Of a stretch of DNA of 64,000 bases, positions 46,589 through 58,661 are shown one piece after another. The notes beneath the pieces were generated by a model, which made no database searches, was not told the DNA's origin, and saw nothing but the letters and a program-made list of their open reading frames with translations. Numbering within the stretch: position 1 is the stretch's first letter; each line of letters starts with the position of its first letter. Source of the stretch: Coprinopsis marcescibilis (Eukaryota > Basidiomycota > Agaricomycetes > Agaricales > Psathyrellaceae); assembly GCA_004369085.1 (NCBI GenBank), contig ML210146.1, positions 992,001-1,056,000 on the forward strand. Direction: 5' to 3'. The position numbers were made by a program, and so were the translations under genes.

Positions 46589-49122
46589 TTAACTGTGCGC
46601 ATTTACAAATCGAGAGCTTGTTCCTGTCTTGGCCCGAGGTCGATTGATTACACTCCTTCCACTGTTCGGAGTGTTTACACCACTGGAAGGTGGTGAATTG
46701 CTACGAGGCGACGCGGTCCATATACCACGCCCGCACTCATTGCAATGCGAACTGCTGTCACGATGTTCCATACGGAGTCCTTCCAATTCCCCTTTCAGCT
46801 CGCGAACTTGGCCTTCCAACTCCCAAATTTGCCGCTCCGAGGTAGCCTTCAAGGACGACAACTGCGCGCGCAATGCCTTGATAGTGGTTGATTGGTCCTC
46901 GGAGTCCGGCTTCAAAAATGTTTCCGTTGGTGCAGGGGTAAGGGGAGAAACAATCGTCTGAGGACTGGATGTCGTGGGTGTTTCAACGTCGGTTACTGAG
47001 CCACTCGCATTACTTTGGAATTCGGGGATGATGTGTTCGCCAAATTGAGCGCTGAACAACCCTGATATAGGGCGAAGTCGCAATGGCGGAAATACAGCAA
47101 CGTCGGCAGGTGCACTTTGTGGCTGGGCGAGTAGCCAGGGACGTGCGGGACCTGGAGGATCGGTTAAGCCTTTAAATTCGTCCGAAACAGCTCCACGATT
47201 GTGATAAGGCTGGGAGCCAGTGTTAATAGAGAGCGTTGGCGGCGTTGGCTTTAAACTCGCTGCCACCGAGGTATGTAGGCGTTCGTTCCTGTCAGGAATT
47301 GATTCGCGGCTGGGAAAGTTTGGTACGGAGAACTTCCTGGAGATCGACTGCAAGTCAGAGGAAATATGTGGTACAGGAGGCAACGCCTCTTCTTCCTTGT
47401 CCTTTCCTCCATTAAATAGCCGAAGGAACCCGCTCTTCCTGTGCTTGAGCTTGGGAGGCTGAGGAGGGTTGGTGGGATGAGGTGATACAGGTCCCTCGAA
47501 GTCACTGCGATCCGACTTGACAGACCCAACCATGGACTGGATTGCACTCCTGGCTTTAGAACCTGTGCTAACTGTCCTCCCACGCACACGGCTGTTGACA
47601 GATGACGACGGAGAGAAGGCATTGGAAGAATCATTGTATGCGGGGGTGGTTGTCGATTTAGAAGCAATACTAGCAGATGAACTGATTGTTTGCGTCGAAT
47701 CCCCAGGTAGCGCAGAATTCCTTGCGCGTTGTGCTCGGGCTTCCTCCAATGAGATCAGATTGAAAGAAGGCGGAACAACACGATCTGTCCAACCGTGCAA
47801 ATTTGTCACTCCTGGAGAACCATATTCGAACTGAGGATCGTTCGAAATTGGTCCTGGCAATAAGCTGCCTTGTACAGCGATTGGAGAGGATATTCCCTTC
47901 CCGTGTATAGTGGACATCCTAACCCTGGAAATGCTGCTCGAGCTAGATTGGGAGAGGACATTGGTGTCGTGAACTGCCCTTGACTCTGATGGAGAGTATG
48001 CTTGAGTAACCGTGACGTTCGATGAATTACGGGTCACAGATGAATTTTGTGTCAACGTCGGTGAGAGAGGAGCGGGGTCCGCATCGTATGTGACAATGAG
48101 ATCTGGGTTCGCATATGGGTGAACTACGTGCGGCTCCTCTGATTGATAAGTGAGGTCGGTGATGTGCGAGTCGTAGAGCGAATTGTTCGAGTTTCCGTGT
48201 TCGAGGGGAGTAGTGTTCGAAGTTGGTTGAGGTGCCAGTCGAGAATTTCCGTATGAGCGAACGGGAGAAGAAGGGGCTGAAGGAGTAATGATTGAGGGCG
48301 GTTGGGCGTTGGATGGCCGTGTGCGACCAATAAATTTTCCAATCAGGCCATTATCCTTAGGAGCAGGTCCTGTGGGTCGGGAAAGAGAGGTGGCTGATAA
48401 ACCTTCCTGAGCAAGGGCGCTAAATAAATTAGAAAAAAAAAAGTTAAATCCCTATCGGCGATTAGAGTCGCCGTAAGAACATACTACAAAGCCCCTCGGG
48501 ATGATAGCTGGGAACTGATAGTGTCGAAGGACCGTTTTGGGGGAACGGAACGGAACGAGTCCCCGCTTGGTCTGCCTAATGTCGAATGGACAAATCGTGG
48601 GCTGTGTGGGTTTGAGGAGCCACCTTTGGCGCTTCCGCGAAAGGGAAAAGAGAAACCGAGATGCTTTGGGCTTTCCACATGTTCGTCCTCCTCCTCCACC
48701 GCCGAGTCCCCCAGTTCCCATGGAGCGCGCGAGTGGAAGCGCATTTTTGGGCCGAGATAGTCAACACGGCTGTCTTCCTGCTGGTCTTCAAAAGAGTGTG
48801 GGTCGTCATCATAAATTTCTGGTGAGCTCGTCGCTGAGTGTCGGTCGTCACTAAAGTTGAGGGTGCTGATCTGGCGGTGGTCGTTGAAATTATCTCCGGG
48901 TAAACGAGTGTCGTTTTGGAGGTATTCTGTCGTAAAAGTCTCCCTATCGCCTCTATCTGAGGTATTCGGCGAGCAATATGCTCGGCTATAGTGCGACGGT
49001 GTGTCTGAGAACTGTGACAGAGCTGAGAAGCGACTGGGGTCCGCGCGACTTGTTCGCTGATCCAGCAGAGCCCGCATATGTCGGTCGTGACTGTCCTGGG
49101 AGGAATAAGGAGAGCCCAACAT
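46589..49122 (-). CDS. Hypothetical Ser-rich protein with C-terminal coiled coil and CxxC
   Basis: Not recognised. ATG at 49122 gives MLGSPYSSQDSHDRHM. Exon 1 runs to about 48487 and exon 2 from about 48419 to 46589, joined by a GT-AG intron with a T10 tract. The joined frame reads SSRGA/ALAQEGLSATSLSRP without a stop. About 820 aa. The N-terminus is Asp/Ser/His-rich and holds KMRFHSRAPWELGD and HLGFSFPFRGSAKG, which look like conserved linear motifs. The middle is low complexity with KHRKSGFLRLFNGGKDKEEE. Near the end is one coiled coil (LRAQLSSLKATSERQIWELE, then QVRELKGELEGLRMEH), directly followed by SSHCNECGRGIW, a lone CxxC that could be half of a metal site. Cell-polarity scaffolds share this layout, but no homology can be claimed. 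Confidence 0.65.
48456..48473. other. Perfect hairpin inside the intron of the Ser-rich gene
   Basis: CGGCGA, a 6-nt loop and TCGCCG form a 6-bp perfect stem. On the transcribed (minus) strand it sits about 12 nt after the 5' splice site and upstream of the T10 tract and acceptor. It could bring the donor closer to the acceptor or be chance. Confidence 0.4.
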
Positions 49123-49410
49123 CGGGGACGATGAGGAAAATAGAAGAAAAAGAGGGGAAAAAGAAAAGGAGATGAGAAAAGAAAGTGGAGGGAACGGAAA
49201 GAGTTGGTCCAACCGTCGCTGCCTTTCGCGAGGCCCTGTGAGAGCAATACAGTCACCGGGGAAATCAATTTCTGCCCGTCCTAACAAACATGTACAATTC
49301 ACTACTCTCGGGCTCTGTCTCAATATTATTCTTTTTCTTTCCAACCATCTGTAAGACAATCTGTCTCCTGTTCTTCCTATTTTTGCTCATGAATGCTATC
49401 TAGATCTGTC

Positions 49411-49927
49411 ATGGACGCCGAGCAGTCATCTCTACCAATTCCTCTGGCATCGTCGAGCGGAGGTCGGGTATCAGGCAAAGCATGGAAGATGCAAAAGACA
49501 GCAACAGTGTGCGTCTCATCTTCTTCTACCTCGATCTTCTCTCATTCCCATCCAGTCGCTCTCAGCTGCAGCCTTCTCTCAGAACAAAATGGGACGACAG
49601 GAAACGGCAGGAAACTAAAGACAAGGCCGTGAAAAAGCTGCAGACAGAGCTCAAGGAGGAGAAAGAGGCCGACTTCCAACGGTGCGCTCGTTACTCGCTT
49701 CGCTACACTGATTCTTTTTCTCATACTGCATCACAGGCGGAGACAGATAACAATGGACCGTAAAAAGGCTGCCCAGGACAAAATCCGAATAGAAGAGGAA
49801 AAGGCAAAGGCAAGGCTTGCAATTCGCGTTCCTCCTGCCGTCACTAATTTAGCCCGCGTAGATGGGTGCCAGAAAAGCGGCTCGACTTCGACGAAGAGCA
49901 GGACGCAGCAAAACCGTCAATCACTAG
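49411..49927 (+). CDS. CGR1: rRNA-processing protein Cgr1
   Basis: A small basic nucleolar protein required for 60S ribosome maturation (CCDC86 in animals). ATG at 49411 gives MDAEQSSLPIPLASSS, then SGKAWKMQKTATV, the family opening. After an intron come TKWDDRKRQETKDKAVKKL and QTELKEEKEADFQR. After a second intron come RRQITMDRKKAAQDKIRIEE and EKAK. The third intron is followed by the invariant tail MGARKAARLRRRAGRSK and TVNH, with TAG at 49925-49927. About 120 aa, matching the family. The highly charged Lys/Arg/Glu composition suits rRNA binding. Divergent from the Ser-rich unknown over 288 bp; 91 bp from the VPS18 stop. Confidence 0.92.
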
Positions 49928-50018
49928 CACCTCTGTACAGTTTTCACCTCGCTTCGTTTTTCAATTTGACTCCGTTTCCAAAACTCAGCAACTGTTCGGT
50001 TCCATTACAAAAAGGTTG

Positions 50019-53000
50019 TTATAGCGCCCACGATGTATCCATTTCCTCCTCCTTGACAAATGGCTTGTCAAGCCCAACAATCACACTCTCGCACAGTGGA
50101 CAGTTGCTGGCAAGCAAGTCATCCAATTCGCTTCTGATCTTCTCCGCTCGAGGACCTGACAGCTTGTCCTGGATCGTAGTTCTTGGCCCTCCTCCTATTC
50201 CTGGAATCCAGGTCCCTGGCGAAACCAAGCTTGCCAACGCGTCTGGGACAATCAAATCGCGTAGCCGATCTCCCGCCGAGATGACACCGCGACCGATCAA
50301 GTTCGCAGCTTTCGCTCCATTTTGAAGCGGGTTCGCGATAGGTCCAAAATTAGCAGATAGAAGTGTCCGTTGCGTCGCAGGTTGTGGCCTTCCGATGTCC
50401 CCACCGCTCAAGGCCGGCTTCTTGGTTGGTGCGTCCTTGACCAGTTGGTTCTGTAGCGCAATGATCCTCCGGAGGGCATGAGGTGGAAGATACTCCTTTG
50501 CCTGAAAATGATGGTCAGTAAGGTTTGCTACATCCCAGGACATCGGTTCCGGCTTACCATGCCGATGAGGCAGTCAGCGTGGAAGGCGTGGTGACATGGG
50601 AAGACATAGAACTGCCGCATGAGCAGCAAGTTGGAGCAGTTAGAGCACTGTTCGCCTGCATCAATCGTGATGAACCTATTCTTCAACGCCTCGATGTCTT
50701 TCTGGATAGAGTCTGCCGTCTTCGTCGCATCATCCATCTCAGCCTTTAGTTCCTCGATGTGAGCGGAATATCCTTCCAAGGCATGGGCGATTTCCTCTTT
50801 GAAGTCGTCGATGACAACAAAATCCGGGAAGAACGGCAAAATGTCCTCGATTTTCAGTAGATCCGTGTTCTCCAAGAACCGCATTGCCCTGTGACGAAAA
50901 TGAACATTGAAGGTTTACCGCAAAGGCAAAGGGAATACGTACGACTTGATATCTTTCTTATCCTGCACAACGTACCGTGCAATCTTGAGCCACAATTTCT
51001 TCCGTAGGGGTTGGTCATCATCCGGCATATCAGCATTGATTTTGGCCAACTCCAAATCTCCTTTCGCAAGAGCGAGATCAACGCTATTCTCCCAGAGACC
51101 CAACTTGGAGTACAATTGAACGCAGGCCTGTGTTCGGCCAGCAGTCGAACACAACCGGAGGGCGTAGTCGAGGTCATAGTAGGGTCTACCAGTAATCGGA
51201 TCCGTGGGTGCGATTTGCAAGAACCTGAGGAGTGATCCGTCGTCATCAGAGTCCGATTTCCGGGGCGGCGATGTCGGTGAAACATGGAACGTGAGCAGGA
51301 GGTTGTGTACCGTCGGCGACAGGTTGAGTTGATCAAAGACGACGTTGGAAAGATATCGGATGGCTTGGTTAGGCGAAAGGGGGTCTCGAGGGGTGTGTTG
51401 TAGTTGCAGCAAACAAGGGATAAGCCGCAGAGGGTCTAGATCTGGTTGACGAAGCCACGAATCAACGGTCTCCTTTGGTACTTGACGTATCAAGATGGAT
51501 CCATAGCGGTAGTAAAGCTCGAGGTCGTTCTGGAGGCGGTCTCAGTCGAGAATCAAGCGCTTGATAGATGGCACTAAATACCTGTCTGTTGATGACCTCA
51601 ATCGCTTTCAACCATTCCTCTTCCAGAATCCAGTGCTCCACTATTCGCTGATGGTCTCCAACGACATTAGCAAAGTACAAATACATGTCACTGCGCCCGT
51701 GCCCTTGAATGAGTTCGTAGACAGTCTCCTTGTTCAGGTTTTGCTGGTTATCGAGAGGCAGAGGCGATTAGCGAACTGAATATTAAAATAAAGTAATCTA
51801 CAATACCTTGTAAGTTTCAAAGAAATGTCGCAAGTCATCTTCCAGAATCGCTCTTTCCGTTTGTAAGTTGTCGACGTTCTGCGATACCGATTGCGAGGCA
51901 ATAATGTCGTCCAACTCATTGCATTTGCCAAGATAGAATTCCACTAGCCAAGTGGCAAGCATCATTCTTTGAGTAACATCCTAGAAGCTTTGCGTTAAAT
52001 GTGTCGTGTTACGACGAATTGCATAAACTCACCGATTTCCGAGTGCGCTCCAACCGTGAAATCAAGTATGCGCGCAGCGAGTCGCGCTCCCCGACGTCCA
52101 AAAGCTTGAGAACGACTTCTTCGAATGGTGCTGATGAGTGCGCATATGCCTGAGCTGCTTGATAATAACGCCCTTGGTCAAAGTAGCTATTGGCCTGCGC
52201 CTTGAGAATCTGATCTCGCTGTGAAGCGGTCTATTCGAAGGGGACTGTCAAGAAAGCACAGATGGTACAGTAGTAGAAGGCACACCTACCTTTGCATATT
52301 GCAGAGCTGCATCATACTGTCCTTGTTCAAGATATATCCGCCAAACATCGCGATCTTCATTCGCAACTACAAGCTCAAACAAAGATTGGTCCGTAAAGAC
52401 CCAGTACGTCTTGCGGACGGGATCCGCAGCGAGCCCTCGGACCTCTTCGCCCGGTTTCTGAAAGGTTACTGAGATTGCATTAAGGTCTGGTTTGATACTC
52501 AAGACTTACGATAGGAAGAATCTCCTCGTAGGTTTTCTTCTCGTCCAGGTTACATATTCCGACCACTCTGTCTTTGTAAAGAAAAACAAAGTGGAATTCG
52601 GTCACCATCAGCGAAAGGGGAATTTCTTGGCCATCCTTTCCTGGAGATACGGCCAGTGACGGATACTGCAGTAATCGCGGCGAGTCGATATGGTCTTCCA
52701 GGCTTGGGCTGTAGTTGAGCAGACCATGGTAGATACCCTGACCTGATGCAGGTCGTTAGCGAAGCGAAGAAGAAACCTGTTATGTTACTCACTTGTCAGC
52801 CAGGCCAGCCGCTTCGGTTGAGAGGTGGCTTGGTCGGGATGTGAGGTGTAGAATTGGAGTTCGGAATAAGTCAGGTTTCCAGGCAACTCGAGAATTTCTT
52901 GAACCGGGGTGAGTGTTACAAGTCAAGCTTGGGATTGGAAGGCACCCACTCGGAGCTGCTTCCCTATATTGGGCAAACAGGGATGTGAAGACGCGACCAT

Positions 53001-53883
53001 GTTCGTCTGGTTTACGTTCCACGGGGCCAAAGAATTGGTATATTCGCGTCGATGTCGTGACCAGTACCAGTGCTTGCTTGGGGTCTGCCGGAGTGTTGTA
53101 CTCGAATTTGAGGCCGGTGATTGGATGGCGTTCAGGAAGGGCAAATACGCTCTGGAGGTATCGCTCTTGTGATTTGAAAAAGTCTTCTTCCGCGTCAAGT
53201 ACAGCTTCGTAGATGGTCCCGTTTCTTGCTCCGATGAGCAGTTCCCGGGTTGATGTCGAATGAGAGGTTGACAGAAGCGCAGCCTTGTTCCACGCAACAC
53301 TTTCAATAACCATCTTGAAGCCTTTGAGTTGTCGAGGCTTCTTCCATGAGCGGTACAGATACCAATTCTCGCCTTGGAGGGAGGTGATAATGATGTGTCG
53401 GCCGGAGGGGTCCATGAAGAGTTTGTGGATAGTCATGTCAGAGGGTTTTCGAGGGATTTGGACTTTGATAACTTGGTCTGCATGAGACAGCTCAATGAGG
53501 ACCAAAAGGTTTGAGGTTAGTCCCATAACCAGCATGTCGGAACTGATGACGAAAGAAATGAGGGGTGCTGGAAAGGAATACTGCACTCGACCGAGGTCAA
53601 AGACAGCAGCATCAGGAGGATGTGGTATTGAGGGAGTATCCTGGAGGCAACTTGAGCTTAAGACTGTTCAATTGCAAGAACGCGACGAATTCACGCACCG
53701 GTACGTCTTCGAGATCGGGTCTGAGGTCATCAGTAGGATACTGCGGCTCGAATCCTTCGTAGTTCAGGTGAGGTGTGGCTCCTGGAAGTTTAGCAGAGCC
53801 CCCAGTGGTATGCTCTACATCTTTTGCGAGGTTAACAATGACATGTAGAGGCAGTATCAGAGATTCCTACATTCGTCAAACAT
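50019..53883 (-). CDS. VPS18: Vps18/Pep3, HOPS/CORVET core subunit with RING finger
   Basis: A class C Vps protein that tethers endosomes and vacuoles before fusion. The model starts with a 13-nt coding exon at 53883 (MFDE+1 nt) and a 50-nt intron (53870-53821), giving MFDEYVEHTTGG. N-terminal beta-propeller blocks: FVISSDMLVMGLTSNLLVLI, DMTIHKLFMDPSGRHIIITS, MVIESVAWNKAALLS, RELLIGARNGTIYEAVLD. The alpha-solenoid holds DVWRIYLEQGQYDAALQYAK, LVEFYLGKCNELDDI-like and DPLRLIPCLLQLQH segments, then YDLDYALRLCSTAGRTQACV. C-terminal coiled coil (HIEELKAEMDDATKTADSIQ) and RING: CSNCSNLLLMRQFYVFPCHH, AFHADC and later NCPLCE. Ends at 50019. About 1,000 aa with twelve or more exons. Confidence 0.9.
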
Positions 53884-54056
53884 GGTAAATATAAGAGAAC
53901 AAGACTTCCCCAACCGCCGCGCAGCCTTCAAGCTGGCGCGCCTTCCGCATGCAGATGATGCCAAGCCAAACGGCTTTGCACTACAGACCCCGGTAAATCA
54001 ATTCTAACATCCTTGAAAATGACAGAGTAAGGGTTGGATCTTGATTATCTCTTACG
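53884..54056. promoter_or_regulatory. Bidirectional promoter VPS18 / SHB17
   Basis: 173 bp between the ATGs at 53883 (-) and 54057 (+). A short plus-strand frame begins with an ATG at 53882 that overlaps the VPS18 start codon and stops before 54010; in an SHB17 transcript starting far upstream it would act as an upstream ORF of about 41 codons. Confidence 0.45.
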
Positions 54057-55190
54057 ATGGCTCAGCCAATGCCCCGTCTGTTCATAGTACGACACGGTAA
54101 TTGTCTTCGGAGCGGCGACATCGAGTCATTACTAACTTCCAGGTTCCCATCACAGGCGAGACAGAGTGGTCGCAAAATGGGTGCGTTTATCAAGGGTTCC
54201 CAAATGTCTGCCAAGCGAGTAATATTTCAACAGGAGACATGTATGTATAGGGATTACCTTCCGAAGAGTCCTGCAGAAACATAACGCCCATTCAGACAGG
54301 ACGCACAGATATTCCACTGACCTCTGGAGGAGAGGAGAAAGTCAAGGCGATTGCTGAGCGGTTGGTTGGACCCGGAAGTAGGCCGATTGCTCATTTACCA
54401 GAAGTCTACTGACAGCAATCGGTGGCAGATGCAATCGATTCTCGAAATATCGCCACTGCGATTGTATCCCCGCGGCAACGCGCGCATCGTACCTTTGACT
54501 TACTTTTCGTGAACCAGGAGACTCCCAAACTCCAAACAACCGAGGAAGTTAGAGAGTGGGACTATGGTGTGCACCGCTTTGAAGAGTGACCGAGACGTTA
54601 ACTGATGCCATCCAGGCGACTATGAGGGATTAACCTCATCACAGATAAAGAAGCTCAAACCAACCTGGTCCATCTGGAAGGATGGGTAAGAAGGGCCATT
54701 GTTCCGCGACGACTGCGACACTCACGAACATAATCCTGCAGCTGCCCTGGCGGGGAGACGGTGACTGAGATGGAGAAGCGCGTCGATACAGTCATAGAGA
54801 AGGTGAGCTTCATACACCAACGTTCCTGACGGCAAGCTTAAACGGAATAGGTCCGCGAGCATCATAAAGCCTATGTCGAAGGGCTGTCCGACGCAAGAGA
54901 CGTTCTTCTTGTAGCACATGGCCATTTCAATCGGGTGCTGATCTCTCGCTGGATAAACGTTCCATTGTCCCTAGGTAAGCTTCATAATCCCTTGGTTGAG
55001 ATTTAATGCTCTTCAACTTTGAACAGGAACGCATTTCAACGTTGAGCCTGGATCGGTACGAAACAAAACATTCACCAGTCATTGCATCGAGTTTTGACGA
55101 AATTATACAGGTCGCTGTGCTTGGATATAACCACCATTCGCTAGAGGAGCCGGCTGTTAATGCTCTGAATCTATTTGCAACGATCTTATG
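54057..55190 (+). CDS. SHB17: Histidine phosphatase, sedoheptulose-1,7-bisphosphatase type (Shb17-like)
   Basis: A phosphoglycerate-mutase-fold phosphatase; in yeast Shb17 converts sedoheptulose bisphosphate and feeds riboneogenesis. ATG at 54057 gives MAQPMPRLFIVRH, with the active-site His just before an intron. Splicing gives RHGETEWSQNG, then HTGRTDIPLTSGGEEKVKAI, AIVSPRQRAHRTFDLL, EEVREWDYG, DYEGLTSSQIKKLKPTWSIW, CPGGETVTEMEKRVD and LVAHGHFNRVLISRW (second catalytic His). The tail is VAVLGYNHHSLEEPAV and ends at 55190. The ETEWS...GRTDIPLT...DYG-YEGLT pattern matches Shb17 and its relatives rather than glycolytic mutases. About nine exons. Divergent from VPS18 over 173 bp. Confidence 0.82.
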
Positions 55191-55334
55191 ATGAGAACCG
55201 GAAGAAAAATGTGACGGCTAGATAGGAGACATACGATCAATCAGTATTATTATTCCCACAACAACTGTTTTAGCAGCTGGCCCGACCGTTGACGGTGTCG
55301 CAATCTCCTCCTCTCTACCAAATTTCATTTCGCA

Positions 55335-58300
55335 ATGAGCACAGAACTGCAAAGCTCTGAGGTAAATTCATTCTCGGTTGTGGAGGTGTCACCTCGTGGA
55401 CATAATGATGCTGTCACGGTCACTGTCCCAATGGATGTTATAGCAGGCGAACAATCAGGGCCAGGTGACCATCACACAACAACGCCCGACTCTGCCTCTA
55501 CAAACGGAAAACTCTCTCTTCCCGACACATCCCCCAATCTCTCCTCCACCAGCCAGGACGGTCAGCTCAGGAAACCCTCTGGGACGTTCAGAAACACCAT
55601 CAGACAACCAGTAACAACTGTCAAAAAGGGTACGATGGCTAGCAATACAAACGGTGAAAAGGCGTCGCCTTCCGTCAAGAAGGTACGTTTTGCTTTCTCC
55701 CATTATTACTCGTCGTTACGAGCTTATTTCGCTAGATACTGAGCTCTGGAACCTTTGGGGCGGGAGCAACAAAAGCCCCACAACCAATCAAGACTTCGAC
55801 GTCGGGAGGCGCAATAGTGACGAAGCCGTCGGTCACTGCATCTGCACCGACATTGAAGAAGGCGGCGAGTGCAGCACCCACCACCGCTGCCCCAAAGACT
55901 CCTGCCTCTCGCCCCAGCGCTGCTTCCGCTACCCGTCGTGCTTCCATCGTTCCTACGAAACCACCCGGCACCACTGCCACGAAGCCCCCGTTGTCGTCTT
56001 CCGTCAACTCCAAGCCTTCGACGGCGGGTTCGGCCAGAGCACGCGCGTCTGTAACCTCACCATCTGGCTCAGTTACTTCGGCCAAAGAGTCTTCTACAAC
56101 CCGTCCAAGAGCATCGGTTTCTGAGGGCTTGAGAAAGGCTGCAGCAACAACTACCACCAAGCCCGCTGTCACCTCCACCAGGACTGCAACTGCCACCAAA
56201 CCAACCTCTGCTCGCACATCGCTGGCATCCAGAACGACCAAGCCACCTTCATCTGGTTCGATTAGTTCGATCAAGGAGGTCAAGGAGAGCAAGGGGACAG
56301 AGGAGCTTCAGGCCAAGGTGAGCTCAAGTCGGTATCAAAGGCCACTTGCATTCACTAACGCGTTCCTAACCCCTCTTTTAGCTCGCCGAGGCAGAGGCAT
56401 CGATACAAGAGAAAACTGAAGCGGTGACGGCTTTAGAAGGGCAAATCGAGACTCTACAGGTATCCCTCCAAACCGCGTTAGACGATGCTGAATCGAAGAT
56501 CGGCCTATCTGTTGATCTCGAGAAGGCGAAGGCCGAACTCGAACTACAGCTTCAACAAGCGCAGGAGAGACTTTCCAATTCTGGAGGTGACCAGGAAAGT
56601 CAGAATACAGTGATTGAAGAGCTGAAGACTGAGGTATGTGCTTGTTTCCCTCATCGTTCGAGTTAACGATATCTGACGCCGTATAGCTTAACTCGGCCAA
56701 ACAAATCGAGTCCGACAGGGCTGCAGAGGTTGAAGAACTTCGAACTCAGATTACTGACTTGGAAGCGTCCGTCGCTGCCGCCAAACAAGAATTGGAGACT
56801 GTCAAGGCCAGCCTCACGGCAGCATTGTCAGAGAAGGCACAAGCTACTTCTCTCGAGCAGGATGCGTTGCTCAAAGCTCAGGCGGACTTGCAAACAGTAT
56901 TTGAAGAGCTCGAGAGCTTGAAGGCCAAGCACGCGGAGGCCATCGGAAGCGCTTCCAATGCCACATCCGAGTTGGAATCCAAAGCAGCCGAGTTGGCTGC
57001 TTTGAAAGCGCAAGTCGACGCATTCAAGGTTGAAAAAGAAGAGACCGCTGGCAAAGTTTCGGAATTGGAAGTGGAAATTTTGGAACTTAACGAGAAGATC
57101 GAGGAACTCGAGGATAATCGGGATAAGCTGGATGCCACCATCAAAACCTTGGAAGCCGAACTAAGCAAATCTACTAAGGCCTTGGATGTCTCAACGAACG
57201 CGGCCAACGGCAAGGAAGCTAAGCTTAGCGCTCAGATCGAAGCCTTGACGAACAAACACGATGGTGATCTCAAAGAGGCGGAAGAGCGGTATCAGGCGCA
57301 GCAAGAGGTCCTCAAGTCTGTCCAAGACCAGCTCGTGACCGCTTTGGAGGCCCAACAAACAGCAGCTCAGGATGTCGTTGTAGCCAACGCTGCCCACGAA
57401 GAGGAAATCAAGCAGCTCCGAGAAGCTCAGGTTGCCAGGGAAGGTGAATTGCAGGCTCAAATTGCATCAATTTCTGAAACACTGCGGGTATGTGTTCGTT
57501 TAATATCCAGCATGAGGTCTACTTAATTGATATTCGTTCTCTAGAACCAAGAAGCTATTTATGAAGGGAAAGTTCAGGTCGTGAAGGATGAACACCAAAC
57601 TCTCCTGCAAGAAGCCTTTGAGCGGGCCAAGGTTCGTGGATTTCCGTCAAATTTGACATTCGTAACTCATCATCGTTTAGTCGGAGGCTGCGGCAGCCCA
57701 CTCCCAGGAATTGCAAGCCTTGCGCAACGAATCAAAAGAAACTATTGAGCAGATTCAAGCCTCCAACAAGGTTACCCTTGACTCTGTCAAGAACGAACAC
57801 GCGTCGTCACTCGAAGACACTGTTAACGACTATACCAAGAAGCTCAACAACCTCAACCTCGAGTTGAAGGCAACGAAGGATGATCTTTCCAAATCAAAGA
57901 CAGTGGTGGAATCCCTCCGCAGTGAACTCGAAGCTATCAGCAAGCAACGCGACGAAGCTCGTGCTGTTGCAAATGCCCCTCCAACTGTGCCTCAAGAGCA
58001 CGTGGAAGAAGTTGCTCGTCTGAGCAAGGAGTTGTCTATCACCAAGGACGACCTTTCCGCCGCATCGGACATGCTGAGCCTGACCAAGTCATCTCTGGCA
58101 GAAATGTCGGACAAGCATCAGAAGGATCTGGAAGCGGCTGCGCAAAGTCGTGCAGACGAGATTGTTCGCCTGACTACTTCTCACGACCAAGAAGTCACCT
58201 TGCTTGCTACGCAGAAGTCTGAGCTTCTCGTCAAGCTTTCTGATCTTGAAGGAGAGCTGTCGACGGTAAAAGCTGTTCTAGCTGCTCCGGATAATAGTGC

Positions 58301-58661
58301 CAAGACAAACGGGGCTCCTCAACCAGCTCCCACATCGCCTGGTGTCACCAAGGAAGAACTTGCGAAGTTGCACGAGGCGCATAACCTCAAGATCCATGAC
58401 CTCCAAGCAGAGCACGATAAGGCGATTAAGGCTCTGAAGGAAGAACTTGAGGGCGCGTTGACCAAATCCGAACATCTTCAGGCTGACGTTGCCCGGAAAG
58501 CAATGGAAATCCAATACCTCGAGCAAGAACAGGAAGAAAGCCAAGAGGAGATCAAGCAGTGCGTCACTCGTGGTTTCCCTCATGATTGCTCTAATCTGAC
58601 ACAATCATGCTTTAGACTAACGGAAGACCTTGAACGCCTGCAGAAGACCGAACCGGCGTAA
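55335..58661 (+). CDS. Large coiled-coil protein with basic Ser/Thr/Ala/Pro-rich head
   Basis: No specific family recognised. ATG at 55335 gives MSTELQSSEVNSFSVVEVSP. Residues 1 to about 320 are disordered, rich in Ser, Thr, Ala, Pro and Lys, with RPSAASATRRASIVPTKPPG. From the exon beginning near 56380 (LAEAEASIQEKTEAVTALEG) to the end it is almost continuous heptad coiled coil of about 650 residues, with an acidic stretch (KVSELEVEILELNEKIEELE). A short break holds Pro/Gly (NGAPQPAPTSPGVTKEE). It ends RLQKTEPA at 58661. About eight exons. Golgin, myosin-tail and spindle-scaffold proteins share such composition, so homology searches with coiled-coil masking would be needed to place it. Long antisense frames here are composition artefacts. 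Confidence 0.75.

Noticed and set aside
53882..54007. 41-codon plus-strand frame overlapping the VPS18 start codon
   Set aside because: No homology and no splice logic linking it to SHB17. It is mentioned only as a possible upstream ORF.
55732..56292. 186-codon Val/Glu-rich minus-strand frame
   Set aside because: Mirror of the Ala/Thr/Pro-rich head of the coiled-coil gene; composition artefact.
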